Shown: one piece after another, positions 21,497 to 32,057 of the stretch | How positions within the stretch are numbered: the stretch's first letter is position 1 | Layout of the letters: each line of letters opens with the position of its first letter | Source: Coniferiporia sulphurascens | Lineage: Eukaryota > Basidiomycota > Agaricomycetes > Hymenochaetales > Hymenochaetaceae | NCBI GenBank assembly: GCA_002794785.1 | Contig: NBBA01000008.1 | Span: 1,116,001 to 1,180,000, forward strand | Direction: 5' to 3' | Length of the DNA: 64,000 bases | Notes under the pieces: model-generated | The model's database searches: none | What the model was told of the DNA's origin: nothing | The model's input: the letters and a program-made list of their open reading frames with translations, nothing else | Translations under genes and position numbers: made by a program

Positions 21497-24354
21497 ATGT
21501 TCTCTACCGCTTTACTCTTGAGGCTTGTCATGGCAGCCCTCAGTCTCGTGCCTAGGCATGGTACCGCCGGCGGTACACCTGACTCTGGGCTCCTATGCAA
21601 GCTTGCCACCACCGGGCTGAACGTGGACGTCGACTGGGGCGACGCATCGTGCACCAGTCCACCGAAGCTGGCAGTCAAGCACCCGTTCGTCAGCTCGTAT
21701 CCAGTCTGCCACACCGTGGACAAGGCCAGTGTCATCGCAGCCGACAACAATGCCACCTGCATTTTTGAAGACCACGTATCGAATGTCACTAATGTAACAT
21801 ACAACTATCCCGTAGAACACTATCTTGCCTACCCGCAGCCGGACAAGACCATCGACGGGCTCGATTTCTTGAACAACGTCAGCGACGATTCCGCATCTGC
21901 ATTTGGCACGTCGGCTGAGCCGCTCGAGGATAGTAGGACTACGCAGTATATGCCACCGGTGGCTGAATTCATCCCTGCCATTATTTATTTGCCACGACAC
22001 GCATTCGGAGACGATGTCTGGAACAACGTCGAACGAACAACTCCCCTCGGTATTATTTATTTGCCCCGAAACGCACTCAGTGACGATGTCTGGAACGACG
22101 TTCACTTGGCGACGTCGATGGGGGACCACTTGATTAGACCATCCCTGAACCTGAATGACACCCCACCCGTCATTGAAATAGAAGGCGAAACCCGGTTTTC
22201 TCGGCCAAATGAATCTAAACTTGTTCTCTTTGTCTTCTTCCTCATGTTCGCATACTTAGTTTCTGCATTTGGAGAAGACTTTGGGGTCTCGTTCTCCTTT
22301 TCCGCATGGTCAGGCTTCGATTGGTCTATTTCCATTGTACGTTCCTTGTTTTGCCATTACAAACTTATCTAATCGTCGCATTTCGGCAGCCTTGCGGAAT
22401 GTACACAGCAACGGCAATCTTTAGACTTGACCCGAATGATAACGTGGACACTGTCGATCCTCCACCCGCTGCGCCCGACGAGTTGTCTTCTTTATGGCAC
22501 GTATCACAACCTACGGTCACTGGGTCTACACTGCGGATGTCGTCTGTGCGCGTTCGTTCCAATCCACGGATTTCGTCTACTGTCGTCTGGTCTAAAAAGC
22601 GGATTCTGTCCGAGGTCGCTCGTCTCAAACTACGACTTTCCTCTACTCTCAGTGCTAGTTCCATGGATACAGACGACTCCCCGCCCATTGCAACGGAAGA
22701 GCTGCCTTCTCTACAACTCGTACCACGGTCTACGGTCATTGGTTGTGGTCCGCCGAATTCCGCCACGCTCACCCGTTCCAATCTGTCGTCCGCAGTCTTT
22801 CAGTCTGATATGCGAATTGTGTTTAAGGTTGTTCAGTCCAATATACAGCTTTGGTCTACGGTCACTCGGTCTAATCCACGGTACTTGTCTACGATCGCTT
22901 GTTCCATTGCAAAGGTCCCGTTTCCGACCACTCGGTTCGATCAACGGATTTTGTCTGCGTTCGCTCATCTTGATCCACGGGTTTTTAACATGGTCAATCA
23001 TTCTACTCCACGGATCAAGTCCACATATTCGGCTTCCGGATATTTGATCAATCTCGATACTGGCACCATCGGCGACTCCCCTGATGGATTCTCGACTGCT
23101 GTCGTTCTCTATGACCCACTTACCCGTCCGTCTACGACTGCGAAGGTGCACCGAGACCCGGCGTCCGCCATTATTATCATATTCTACTCTTGGTTATGTA
23201 CGGCTGTGTCTGCGAGCTCGCTGGAGCCTTCACCATACGTGCATCAAGGACCACCGACCGCTACCGTCCCCGTTGATTCGCAGATGCATTCGGTTACATC
23301 TATGAATTATTCCATGCCCTCCCCGGAACTGTGTCACGAGTCGTCATCCGCTGCTGTTAACTCGCACGTTCCATTGTCCACACTCGGTCGCCCTAGCTCG
23401 CAAATTCCGTTCACGTACTCACTTGTTCCTATGGGCTCGGATTCTAATGAACTTGCGATCAATCCCGACGCCGATACTCCCGATACAGGCGACACTCTCG
23501 CAGTCGTTCTCTACGACCGTTCGCTTGCACCTTCCTCACGAGTGGACTTCGAGTCTTCGACTGCGCTCGTTCTCTATGATTCGCAAATGCATTCAGTTAC
23601 GCTTGCGGACTCGTCGGTGTGCTCTCCGAAACGGAATCATGCACCTTCATCCGCTGTTGTTCTTTGGAAACTGCCAACGCCACCCGTGTACTCACTCTCT
23701 CCCGCGAGCTCGTCACTGCTCTCTCTGGAGTTCGACGACGCGCTCAATGTCTCCACAGTGTCGTTGGTAACCGTGAACAGCTCGTTCCAGTCCGAACGTG
23801 ATCGGTGTACGTCGCCTGACATCGACCTTGGTCTAACTGCTGCTTGTGCTCCTGAACTGCTTCGCACTGCTTCTGGTACCTCCGGACTACCTTCTTCTGA
23901 AAGCGTCTCTGTACTGGCTGTCGACAACGACAAAGCCTCAGCTGTATTGAGTCCTAGCTCGCGTGATACAACCGCTCCGAGGCAGGAAGATTCCGAGCTT
24001 GGACGCAAGGCTTCCGACCCTCCCGAAGAGAGCGACTTCGGTGGCGCTACCGACGCTGCCGGTCTCTTGGATGGAGCGGATGGACATAAGATGATGGGGG
24101 ACGAAAACACCGGGTGCAGCGCTGGCCACGCTGCGTCTCTGGTGGTCGACTCCCCTATCGCTGACGCGTCCGTCGCTCCCGAGTCGGAGGACCCAGCGTC
24201 CGCCCCTCGCCCATACAAGAAGAAAACGCGCAGGGGTTGCCGGAATAGAGGAAAAGGCGGCAGGGGAAAGAAAAACCCTCCGGTCTCCGTCGAGGCGCCA
24301 TCCGAAGCTTCAACCGAACTGCCGGTAGCTCCCTTGGCTGACCTCAGTTCCTAG
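21497..24354 (+). CDS. Orphan type I membrane protein with 11-residue repeats
   Basis: Two exons (21497-22336 and 22390-24354) joined by a clean GT..AG intron encode about 934 residues. Residues 1-25 look like a signal peptide (MFSTALLLRLVMAALSLV). The next 215 residues contain at least six N-glycosylation sequons and a tandem pair of 24-residue units. A hydrophobic segment near residues 235-255 (LVLFVFFLMFAYLVSAF) would be a transmembrane helix. After it come 4 plus 8 degenerate 11-residue repeats, then Ser/Thr-rich sequence with several 'VLYD' motifs, and a basic tail (KKKTRRGCRNRGKGGRGKK). I recognise no known domain. The predicted topology is a glycosylated outside part and a long cytosolic tail. 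It is probably lineage-specific and fast evolving. TATA box at 21400. Confidence 0.7.
21980..22123 (+). repeat. Tandem 72-bp coding duplication (24 residues x 2)
   Basis: Two adjacent 72-bp units encode IIYLPRHAFGDDVWNNV... and IIYLPRNALSDDVWNDV..., in the ectodomain of the orphan protein. The copies have diverged at both the DNA and the protein level. Confidence 0.8.
22513..23022 (+). repeat. Degenerate 33-bp (11-residue) repeat array
   Basis: Four units (22513-22644) and eight units (22759-23022) of exactly 11 codons can be laid out without gaps. The loose consensus is x-V-x-R-S-x-x-R-h-x-S, seen in units such as VRVRSNPRISS, TVVWSKKRILS and TVTRSNPRYLS. The array follows the predicted transmembrane helix of the orphan protein. 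Confidence 0.75.
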
Positions 24355-24855
24355 TCCGCTCTTGTCTCGCTCCCAGCCTTCTCTTCTGTCGCCGACGTGC
24401 CTTTGGTCTTCTGTTCGAAGTCTCTTCTCGTTGTCTCCGCTCTGTCAATCTCGTGCGACTTCTTGTACTCTCGTGTCCGATGCCTTTCTTGTTACGCTCG
24501 CCCGTTACTATCGTTAACCACTGCTTTCTTCAATCGTGCTCAAGATGATTATTCAGAGCATTCTCTTTGGTTACGAAAACGGTTGCTTGAGACAACTTCT
24601 CTCGACACTGTCTACCTCGCTCAGGACGCGCCTCTCTTATGAGAGCTGCTGCGTGAGCCGCAAATCCGAGTCGTCAGCCTAGAACGGCCACGGATGTATG
24701 CGCTGGTGTATTTCGAGTCAGCATCGAATTCGGACTGAGGGATCGTCGCCTCGGTATCGGAAGGGACAAGGACCACCCACATCTTGGTATGTCTCGTGTG
24801 CCACCGATCGGTTCTTCGTTACTGACTTCGATTCTGCAGATTAGTCTCTCGGTAT
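24355..24855. other. 3' flank of orphan gene
   Basis: C/T-rich sequence downstream of the stop codon with a short frame at 24397-24642 that shows no motif. It is probably 3' UTR or an additional unresolved exon region. Confidence 0.35.
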
Positions 24856-25640
24856 TTTAAACCGCCACTGTCATTACCTGGTACCGACCATCTACTATCC
24901 CACTTTCTTTATACTGTACCTGTCGTTTGGTTCCACCGAGGACATCTCGCCTCATATTTCCCTTCATGTAATTCATGTATAAGAATCAGCTTGATTTCGC
25001 CTCTTGGCTTGTATTCCGCCACTCGATGTATGAGACTACCTTCTGTATTTCCTTTATTTTTTCCTTATCCTTGATGTATCCGTCTTTAATTCTTGACTCT
25101 ACGCGAGTGTATTTTTTACTCTGGCCCCATTTGAAAAGCAACTTGTATACTAGCCATTTGTTACGTCTCCAATAAATCTTCTTATCTATCAACTGTAGAT
25201 TTGTTTATCAGTCTCTCTAAACCCCACTGTCATGATCAGGCACCGGTCATCTACTACCTCATTTTCTCTATACGATACTCGCCGTTTGCAGTGCGACTGT
25301 CTTGAATGGTGTATGATCAGGCCGTTTTGTCGATTCGGTGTCCGTGCTTACTCTTTGGTAATCTAGTTTGCAGTGGTCTCAACGAGGACACCTGGCCTCG
25401 CATTTTCCTTCATTATTTCCATGTTACTTCGATTTCACCCCTTGGGTTGTATTCTACCACTCTATGTACGAGACTCCATTTTGTATTTCTTCAATTCCCT
25501 TGATTACTTGATCACGATGCTTCCATCTCCGTTTCTTGACTCGCTCGATTGTTATTTTTTAAGTTTCGATTCCGATAGAGAATCAATTGGTATAGTAACC
25601 GAATAAACCATGTCTCTAATAAAACTTATTGTAGCACGCC
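24856..25640 (+). repeat. Imperfect direct duplication of a UTR-like segment
   Basis: A segment starting near 24856 (ending near 25190) is repeated, diverged, from about 25216 to 25640. Shared blocks include 'CCACTGTCAT', 'CATCTACTA', 'GAGGACA.CT.GCCTC', 'TTGTATTC..CCACTC.ATGTA' and 'GAGACT'. The second copy has an extra block of about 80 bp. Both copies end near AATAAA-type poly(A) signals (about 25172 and 25603). No coding capacity is visible. Confidence 0.6.
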
Positions 25641-25933
25641 AGTACGAGGGTGCCGAAACGTTATCATTCTGAAGCTACTGCTGGAAGAACACTCCCTTGT
25701 CAGGATGCGGCTTTCTCCCTACCATTTTTTATAACACATTCGATGTTCGGGTTGCTGCTCTTATGCATCGGCTTCGTGATTGGCAGTACCAGTATTAGAT
25801 TTTTGTATTAAAGCACGCTCCGAACGAAGTCATATGATCCCTACACCAACACTAGTGGTCTGGTACGTCGGGACGGCAGGTGGACAGGAAGGGGTGAGTG
25901 GCGGTCAGAGCAGTTCATGTATCATGTCTAAGA

Positions 25934-27629
25934 TCATCTGCCAGTGCGCCCTGTCCGCGGCTTGGGGAACTCCAGAGGAACGCGCAGCACCGCGCGTTTG
26001 TTTCCCGCAAACGCGGCTGCTAGACCGAGGCGGCTCGTTTCTGCGGCGCTGAGCTTCTCGACTTTGCAGCCTAAAGCACGATGATAAATTGTGGTCAGGT
26101 GAGTAAAGAGGTTAAAATTTGGCAGGATTTACCTAGAAGCTTGAAGTACTGGTTGATTCTGGAGATAGGAGATAAGTTAGAGAAGGAAGATGTGGAGGTG
26201 GAGGTGGAAGGCGGTTTGACGAACTTTGCGACGGGCTCACTGAGATCCGCTGCGATTAGTGTTGTATCCGAAGCAAAACTGTCCAAGTGCAAGCATAGCG
26301 CAAATATGTGCGTCATGAGACTGTCTCGGTTATCCGTTGTGAACGTGACCCTAGAACAAGACGCTCAACAGAATGGACAACGGACGAAGAGAGACTGCGA
26401 GACGCACTGTGTACTTCCTCGCAACGTTTCAGTGAAGCGCGCGAGGATACCATCGACGACGATAAGCGGTATGCCTTCCAAGCGCTGCTGGAGCCCTTCC
26501 TTGTCGTTACATACTTTGGAAGCGCAGGAACGGAACGCGATGAGGCAGGAAATGTAAAGCGCAATTTTACTATCGAATGATATGAGTTATCAGTGATAAG
26601 GACGGGAGTGCGTGAAGCCTACATCTGCTTTTTGTTCGGTTTTGGTGCGGAGAAGATTGAGGACAGGTGCTGGCGGAGCCAATCGGAGCGTTTGTATGGC
26701 ATATAGCTCATGCGCTCCTCTGGCGATTTCGCTGAGAGTATGCCGCCGATGGGGATAGCGTTGAATTCGGCCTCGGGAATGATGTCGTGTAGCTTGTAGA
26801 CGTCCTCAGGTGAGGTAGCGTTGATATCATGAGGAGGAATGTGTCGGCTGCTATCGGCGATTGCTTTTGCCTCGTCTACAGAGACGGTGCTCGTCAGCGA
26901 TCTTTAAAACCCAGATACCTTCAGACTTACCTTGCGTTGGAAGAGATTTCGTATTATTGTCTATGCTGTCTTGTATGTGTCCAGTGACACCCTCCATGGC
27001 GGAAACATCGACTTTGTTCCTCTCGGCTGCACGAATGGCCTTCTGCGCCTTTCTGGTTCCGAACGTTTCCCCGAGAGTGTTTCGCTGCTCGATCCTCTCT
27101 GCGGCGCTTGACGATGGGGCAGGTGCAAGGTCTTTCAACGCCTTCACGCGCCGAGCAAAAATTTGTATGGGTGCAGGTCTGAGAGTTAAGACATTTGTTT
27201 TCTTGTTTCTGACACCAATAAGGTATCTAGGGTAGACCTCAGTTAATTATTGTTCCTGCGAAAGGAGCACAACGAACTCACCTGCATCCAACCGCAGCAT
27301 CTGTGCTTTCGCTGGTAGAGTAGAATTCTACGCTGTCTGTTTCACCAGCGACTGCTATAGGTTTCGACGCGAACTCCTGCTGGTAGCCCGATGGAGAGTC
27401 TGGCCTCAAGTAGACTGAGAAAGGCGTCGATTTGGGAGGCTGGAGGGCCGGAAAACTAGCTAGATGGGCGTCAAGAAGGAGGACTGTATAAAAGCAGCGG
27501 GTCGTATGCACCGAGTACTGGTCCGATGGCTGAAATGTCCTTGTCGTGCATAGCAAAAGTCACTTGCTCCGACCCGTCATCTTCCACTTCGTGTCTTTTG
27601 CGCTTTTTAGCGCCGGCTGCAGGGGACAT
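25934..27629 (-). CDS. RPA49: RNA polymerase I subunit A49
   Basis: RPA49 pairs with RPA34 in Pol I and supports rRNA initiation and elongation; its C-terminus is a tandem winged-helix DNA-binding part. Reading minus, the exons give a basic start (AGAKKRKRHEVEDD), the dimerisation part (YLIGVRNKKTNVLTLRPAP), the linker NKVDVSAMEGVTGHIQDSID, then LHDIIPEAEFNAIP and WLRQHLSSIF. After an intron near 26620 come ALYISCLIAFR and VVDGILARFTE, then FALCLHLDSFASDTTLIAAD, KINQYFKLLG and finally KRAVLRVPLEFPKPRTGR with TGA at 25934-25936. All joins use GT..AG introns and no frame break was found. I chose the ATG at 27629; an in-frame ATG at 27743 is possible but would add an unusual extension. Plus-strand open frames across 26081-26580 are antisense shadows of this gene. 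Confidence 0.92.
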
Positions 27630-28001
27630 TGTGCTGCCAGTTTTTTGTGTGGTCGCCGTACGGAAAACAACAAAAGCCGCTGTTGAGCGTCGCGTTCCTG
27701 ACCCGGCTGGTAGTGCGCGCAAATTCACCAGAGTCCGTGACAAGGTGGCTTGACCTTAGACGTAAGCATACACATAGTACGTGCGCTCGGTTTCGGCAAT
27801 TTCACACAAATTAAATTTATTAAAATAATATCCTACAATTTTGTAGGTATCTTATACTGGTGCAAGCGTCGTGGAGGTCTGTTGTTGCCGTACAGATTGA
27901 CGAACGCAATCAGTGGTCGTGCCCCAAGAGCCGGGTTGTGACCGACAGCGTCGGCGCCTGGACCCTTTTGTCGACGCTCACAGGCTTGCGACTCGTCCGT
28001 C
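27630..28001. promoter_or_regulatory. Divergent promoter RPA49 / SET2
   Basis: A 372-bp interval between two outward-reading genes must hold both promoters. An AT-rich core lies around 27800-27850. No canonical TATA box or recognisable factor site stands out. Confidence 0.5.
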
Positions 28002-31000
28002 ATGGCTCAACCTACAACCCTTAAAACTGAGGAGTCTGGGGACGTAGACGTGCTTATGTCCGTCGACAATGTCGACGTGCAGCCCAAGCGCTCGCCGTCT
28101 GCGTTCCCCGAACTGAAAGATGAAGACTCGACGCCGACGCCCCCTCCCTCGTCAAAATCGAAGTCAGAAACACCAGCACCCGTGCGCAACGGAAAGCCTG
28201 GTCCACAGCTTATTGACTACCTTCCCCGTGCCGAAGCAGAGGCCATGAAAATGTTCCAAGAGTTGTCAGGTAATCATTACCAGTATTCGACTCTAGGTCG
28301 GTCTAGGGAAGCTCTAGAAAGTATGACCTGCGACTGTCAATTCGTTCCAGGTCAGTCTTCTTGCATAACATTAGGGATAGGTTGCGGTAGTTAGACATTT
28401 CCTCTTATTACAGGAGAGGACGACCCAGACACGGCATGTGGGGAGGAGTCTGACTGTATCAATAGGCTGACGCAGGTAGAGTGTGTGGAGGGCGACTGCC
28501 GCTGTCGGGCATACTGCAGAAATCAACGGTACGTATCGCAAACGCACTTCCGCTGGTTTATCATCGAACCAAAAAAAATTTCGAAGGATGCAACGCAGGC
28601 AACATGCGAATATAGAGATTGTACTGACAGAAAAGAAGGGTTTTGGACTCCGTGCTGGGTCGGATATCCGGAAGTCAGTGACACGTATGCCTTTTCGTGG
28701 ACCTCATACTGATTTCTCTACAGAGACGCCTTTATTTATGAATATATCGGCGACGTTGTTAGCCAGCCTTCCTTTGTCAAGAGAATGCGAGATTACGCGG
28801 AAGAAGGAATTCGCCACTTCTACTTCATGATGTTGCAGAAGGATGAGGTATGATGAAAAGCCCCTATTTCTTACCAACTTGTCAATAATCATTCTCCTTT
28901 AGTACATTGACGCGACAAAGCGAGGTGGAATTGGACGATTTGCGAACCACAGTTGCAATCCAAACTGCTACGTCGCGAAATGGACGGTTGGACAACATGT
29001 ACGGATGGGTATTTACGCAAAGCGCAATATCAAGAAAAATGAGGAGTTGACCTTCAACTACAACGTCGATCGATACGGGTTCGTATTGCGCTCCAATGAT
29101 TCCCATAATGTGTCCTGATTGTCTACTAGTCACGACGCACAACCGTGTTATTGTGGTGAACCCAAATGTGTCGGGTTCCTTGGAGGAAAGACACAGACCG
29201 ATGTCGCAGCGATGGACGATTTATATCTCGACGGTACGTACGCTAGTTATTCGCTCCGAAATCACGAGTCGCTCAGGACGATACAGCTCTCGGCATATCG
29301 GAGGAGGTGGAAATGTACGGTCTCAAAGGAAGCAAGAAGAAGAGAGGCAAGAAGCTCGACGAGGACTATGTTCCTATTCTCAAGCCACTGGTCGAGAAGG
29401 ACGTTCCGAAGGTTGTTCAGGCAGTTCGACAAACCCAGAGCCGCAAAGTGCTTCTGAAGTTGCTTACGCGTATCAAGGCACGTGCCCCTTATCGCTGCTC
29501 CTTATGGACGAACTGACTTTCTTGTACAGATGACCGAGGATCAACCTGCGTTACGGCAGCTCATGCGTTTGCGTGGATACAGTCTAATGTGCAATATGCT
29601 GGAGGATTTTATAACGGATATTGACATCTGTATGAATGTGGGTGCTCTACCTCCAGGCTTGACAGGCCTCGTGCTGACCGTTTCCTGTGTAGGTTATCGA
29701 GTGTATTTCGACGTGGCCCTTGTTACAGAGAAACAAGATTGAAGACTCGAAAATTGAGGAACCTGTACGGGTCTTGACCCAGTCTGAAAACGAGAAGCTT
29801 CGTTCGCTTGCACTTGAGGTAAAGCAACCTTCTTTCTATGCTGTGGGGTAGGTTGCTAAGCAGTGCTTCTGGTTTGCAGCTCATAGCACATTGGGCAACT
29901 TTGGAAGTTGGCTATCGGATACCGAAGAGACAGAAATTGGTGCGTCCTTTTATACACTTTTCGTGCATTATCTAAATTTTCCTAAGGAGGGTGATGGAGA
30001 AGGCTCGCCTGCCACCCCGGAACTGAACATGTTTGAAGAGGAGCAACGAAGTATCAAGCGAAATCGCAAGCGCCAACTCGATGATCTCGTCGAAGCTGAT
30101 GCGTCGCTCCTGTCGCATCTTAAACCTCTTGGTCGCACTACAGTTCAGCTCCCTACGGCAGCTCAGTTCCCTCCATTCCGCGGTCTTGTAGCGAAGTCTT
30201 TGGAGGGGCCGGAGCCGCCGAGGATTAAGTGGGCCCATGAGGCGCGTGAGGAAAGGCTTGCTATCATTGCCTCTGCCACCCGTGCCGTCCAAGAAGCGAA
30301 AAGACTGGAAGAGGAGAAAATTGCGGCTGAGGCTGCCAAAGCGGCCGCAGAGGCTGAGTCTGCGAGGAAAAGCAGGAGACCGAAGGATAAGGCGAAGAGG
30401 AAGACACTGTTGATAGAGGAGAAAGAGGCGCTGAAGGAAAAGAAGCTCTTGAAGCTCGTTGGTGCTGTCGTGGTGAAATGCATGTCCAAGTATCAGAAAC
30501 GAATGGATCACGACACGTTCAAGAAGCATGCGAAAGAGGTACGTTGTTCATGCGGTTGTTTACAGTGCATTCCCGGTCTGACCGAATTCGTCTGTTCCTT
30601 TCTTCTCGTCCGATAGCTAACCCAACTTATCGCCGAGAAAGAGAAGAGATCCAACTCATATCAATCGGGGAAACTTGATGCGCTGTCAGATGAGAAAGTT
30701 ACGAAGATCAAGAAGTTCGCAAAGGAGTATATTGCGAAGCTGCTGCGCCGACTGGAGAAGTCGGGATCTTCGAGGCGGCCACCCGACTCCCGCGATTCCG
30801 GGTCGGGGTCGAGGCATGCGACTACTACGGCTGCCTCTACACCGCAGGCGAGCGCGAGCACCGACGCGGCGACGGACCACGAGCTCAACGTTGCGGATAC
30901 GCTTGACCTAGGAGCGGATGAGGAAAGCGAAGACGAAGACGAAGAGGGTGACGGGGACGGGGACGAAAATGAATCAGGGGATCCGTCGCCTGCATCCGAC

Positions 31001-31219
31001 ACGCGTGGCCCAGAGCCCGTCGTTGCTGTGGTGGGGCACGATGTGGATGCGGACGTCGAAATGACGATGGGCAACGTGCGCGCGGCATATGTTGTGCCGT
31101 CGACGCCGCCGCCGCCACCCACGAGCGCACGGGGCAAGCGTTCTCGATGGGACCAGGGCCCCGCGTCGGGTGTGCCTATATCCAAGACCGGGTCGTCGTC
31201 TGTTTATGCCGGCTTATAG
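28002..31219 (+). CDS. SET2: Histone H3 lysine-36 methyltransferase Set2
   Basis: Set2 methylates H3K36 during transcription elongation, recruited by the phosphorylated Pol II CTD. In order: an acidic N-terminus; [20 protein letters not shown] leading into the Cys-rich AWS domain ([24 protein letters not shown]); the SET domain with [27 protein letters not shown] and [12 protein letters not shown]; post-[18 protein letters not shown]. After [16 protein letters not shown] there is a TFIIS-N-like helical part (RQLMRLRGY..., [12 protein letters not shown]). Further on is a coiled Glu/Lys/Ala-rich stretch, and then the SRI domain ([17 protein letters not shown] through [17 protein letters not shown]), which binds the CTD. 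An acidic tail ends in SSVYAGL and TAG at 31217-31219. I could not see a clear WW domain. About nine introns, all GT..AG, keep the frame without correction. Confidence 0.93.
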
Positions 31220-32057
31220 CGGTGGGCGCGACAAGTTGTTTTTCGTTGTTTCACGTCTGTCGTCGGTGGTGTGTTGTACTACTTTACTCGCTAATTTAAC
31301 CTGTTGATATTCTCTCCTCTTGCTGTCCTGTTCTGTCTTCTGTCTTCCTCCTCTTGTCTTTGGGGCTCCGAGTACTTCTTGCCCAGGGTGTCGGTGGGAG
31401 ACGCACCCGTCCATACATTGGCACGTACCTTCTCCCCCTTCGTCTCGCCCCTTCTTTATTTTTTTACCCCTCTACGGAAACCATATCGAACACAGGATGT
31501 GGTATACATATAGCGGACGCTGTTTATTTAATACAATACAGACATCCCTTCGGAGCCTCCCTAATCTCTCGGGGCGGGGGAGTGCAAATGGCATATAGCA
31601 AGCAGCCGGCATCGTCCTCGCGGATGAGTATCAAACGGTACTAAGTCTGAAGTTGAGAGGGCGAAAGCGTGCCAATGAAACGATCTCTTTCTCTCTCCTG
31701 TGTACTGCATAAGCACAAACTTCATATCCGCGATGGTCAGATTTGAATATGGGGTCGATTCCGAGTCGCTGCTTTCGGCGGCTACTGTACAGGCCACAGT
31801 AAAACAAAATGAGTATTTAGTGCATTAGGTAATTAAAAAAGCCTTCATTAGCACACAAGAACACAAGAGTGAAGCATTTGTTGTATTAGAATGACCGCAG
31901 CAGCAGTGGCCATATGATCCGTTAACTCGAGAAAAAAAAACAGCTATAAATCTATCTTAATATAAGAAATGTACAATAAATACCGCCCACACGGGGGGCC
32001 AAAGAGAGGCGGAAGAGATTTAAAACAAGAAAAAAAAACAGACTAAAAAAACCCTCA
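31220..32057. other. Convergent intergenic region SET2 / PPR gene
   Basis: Holds the 3' UTRs of both neighbours. A minus-strand frame at 31561-31797 has a coding-like stretch (MKFVLMQYTGERKRSFHWH) but no splice partners or family match. A-rich runs occur around 31930-32050. Confidence 0.4.

Noticed and set aside
26081..26580. Plus-strand frames of 158 and 90 codons
   Set aside because: The minus strand here holds well-conserved RPA49 exons with correct splice sites, so these are shadows.
28269..28296. A 27-nt intron in SET2
   Set aside because: GT..AG ends exist, but the sequence reads through as [14 protein letters not shown], a conserved Set2 segment, so it is coding.
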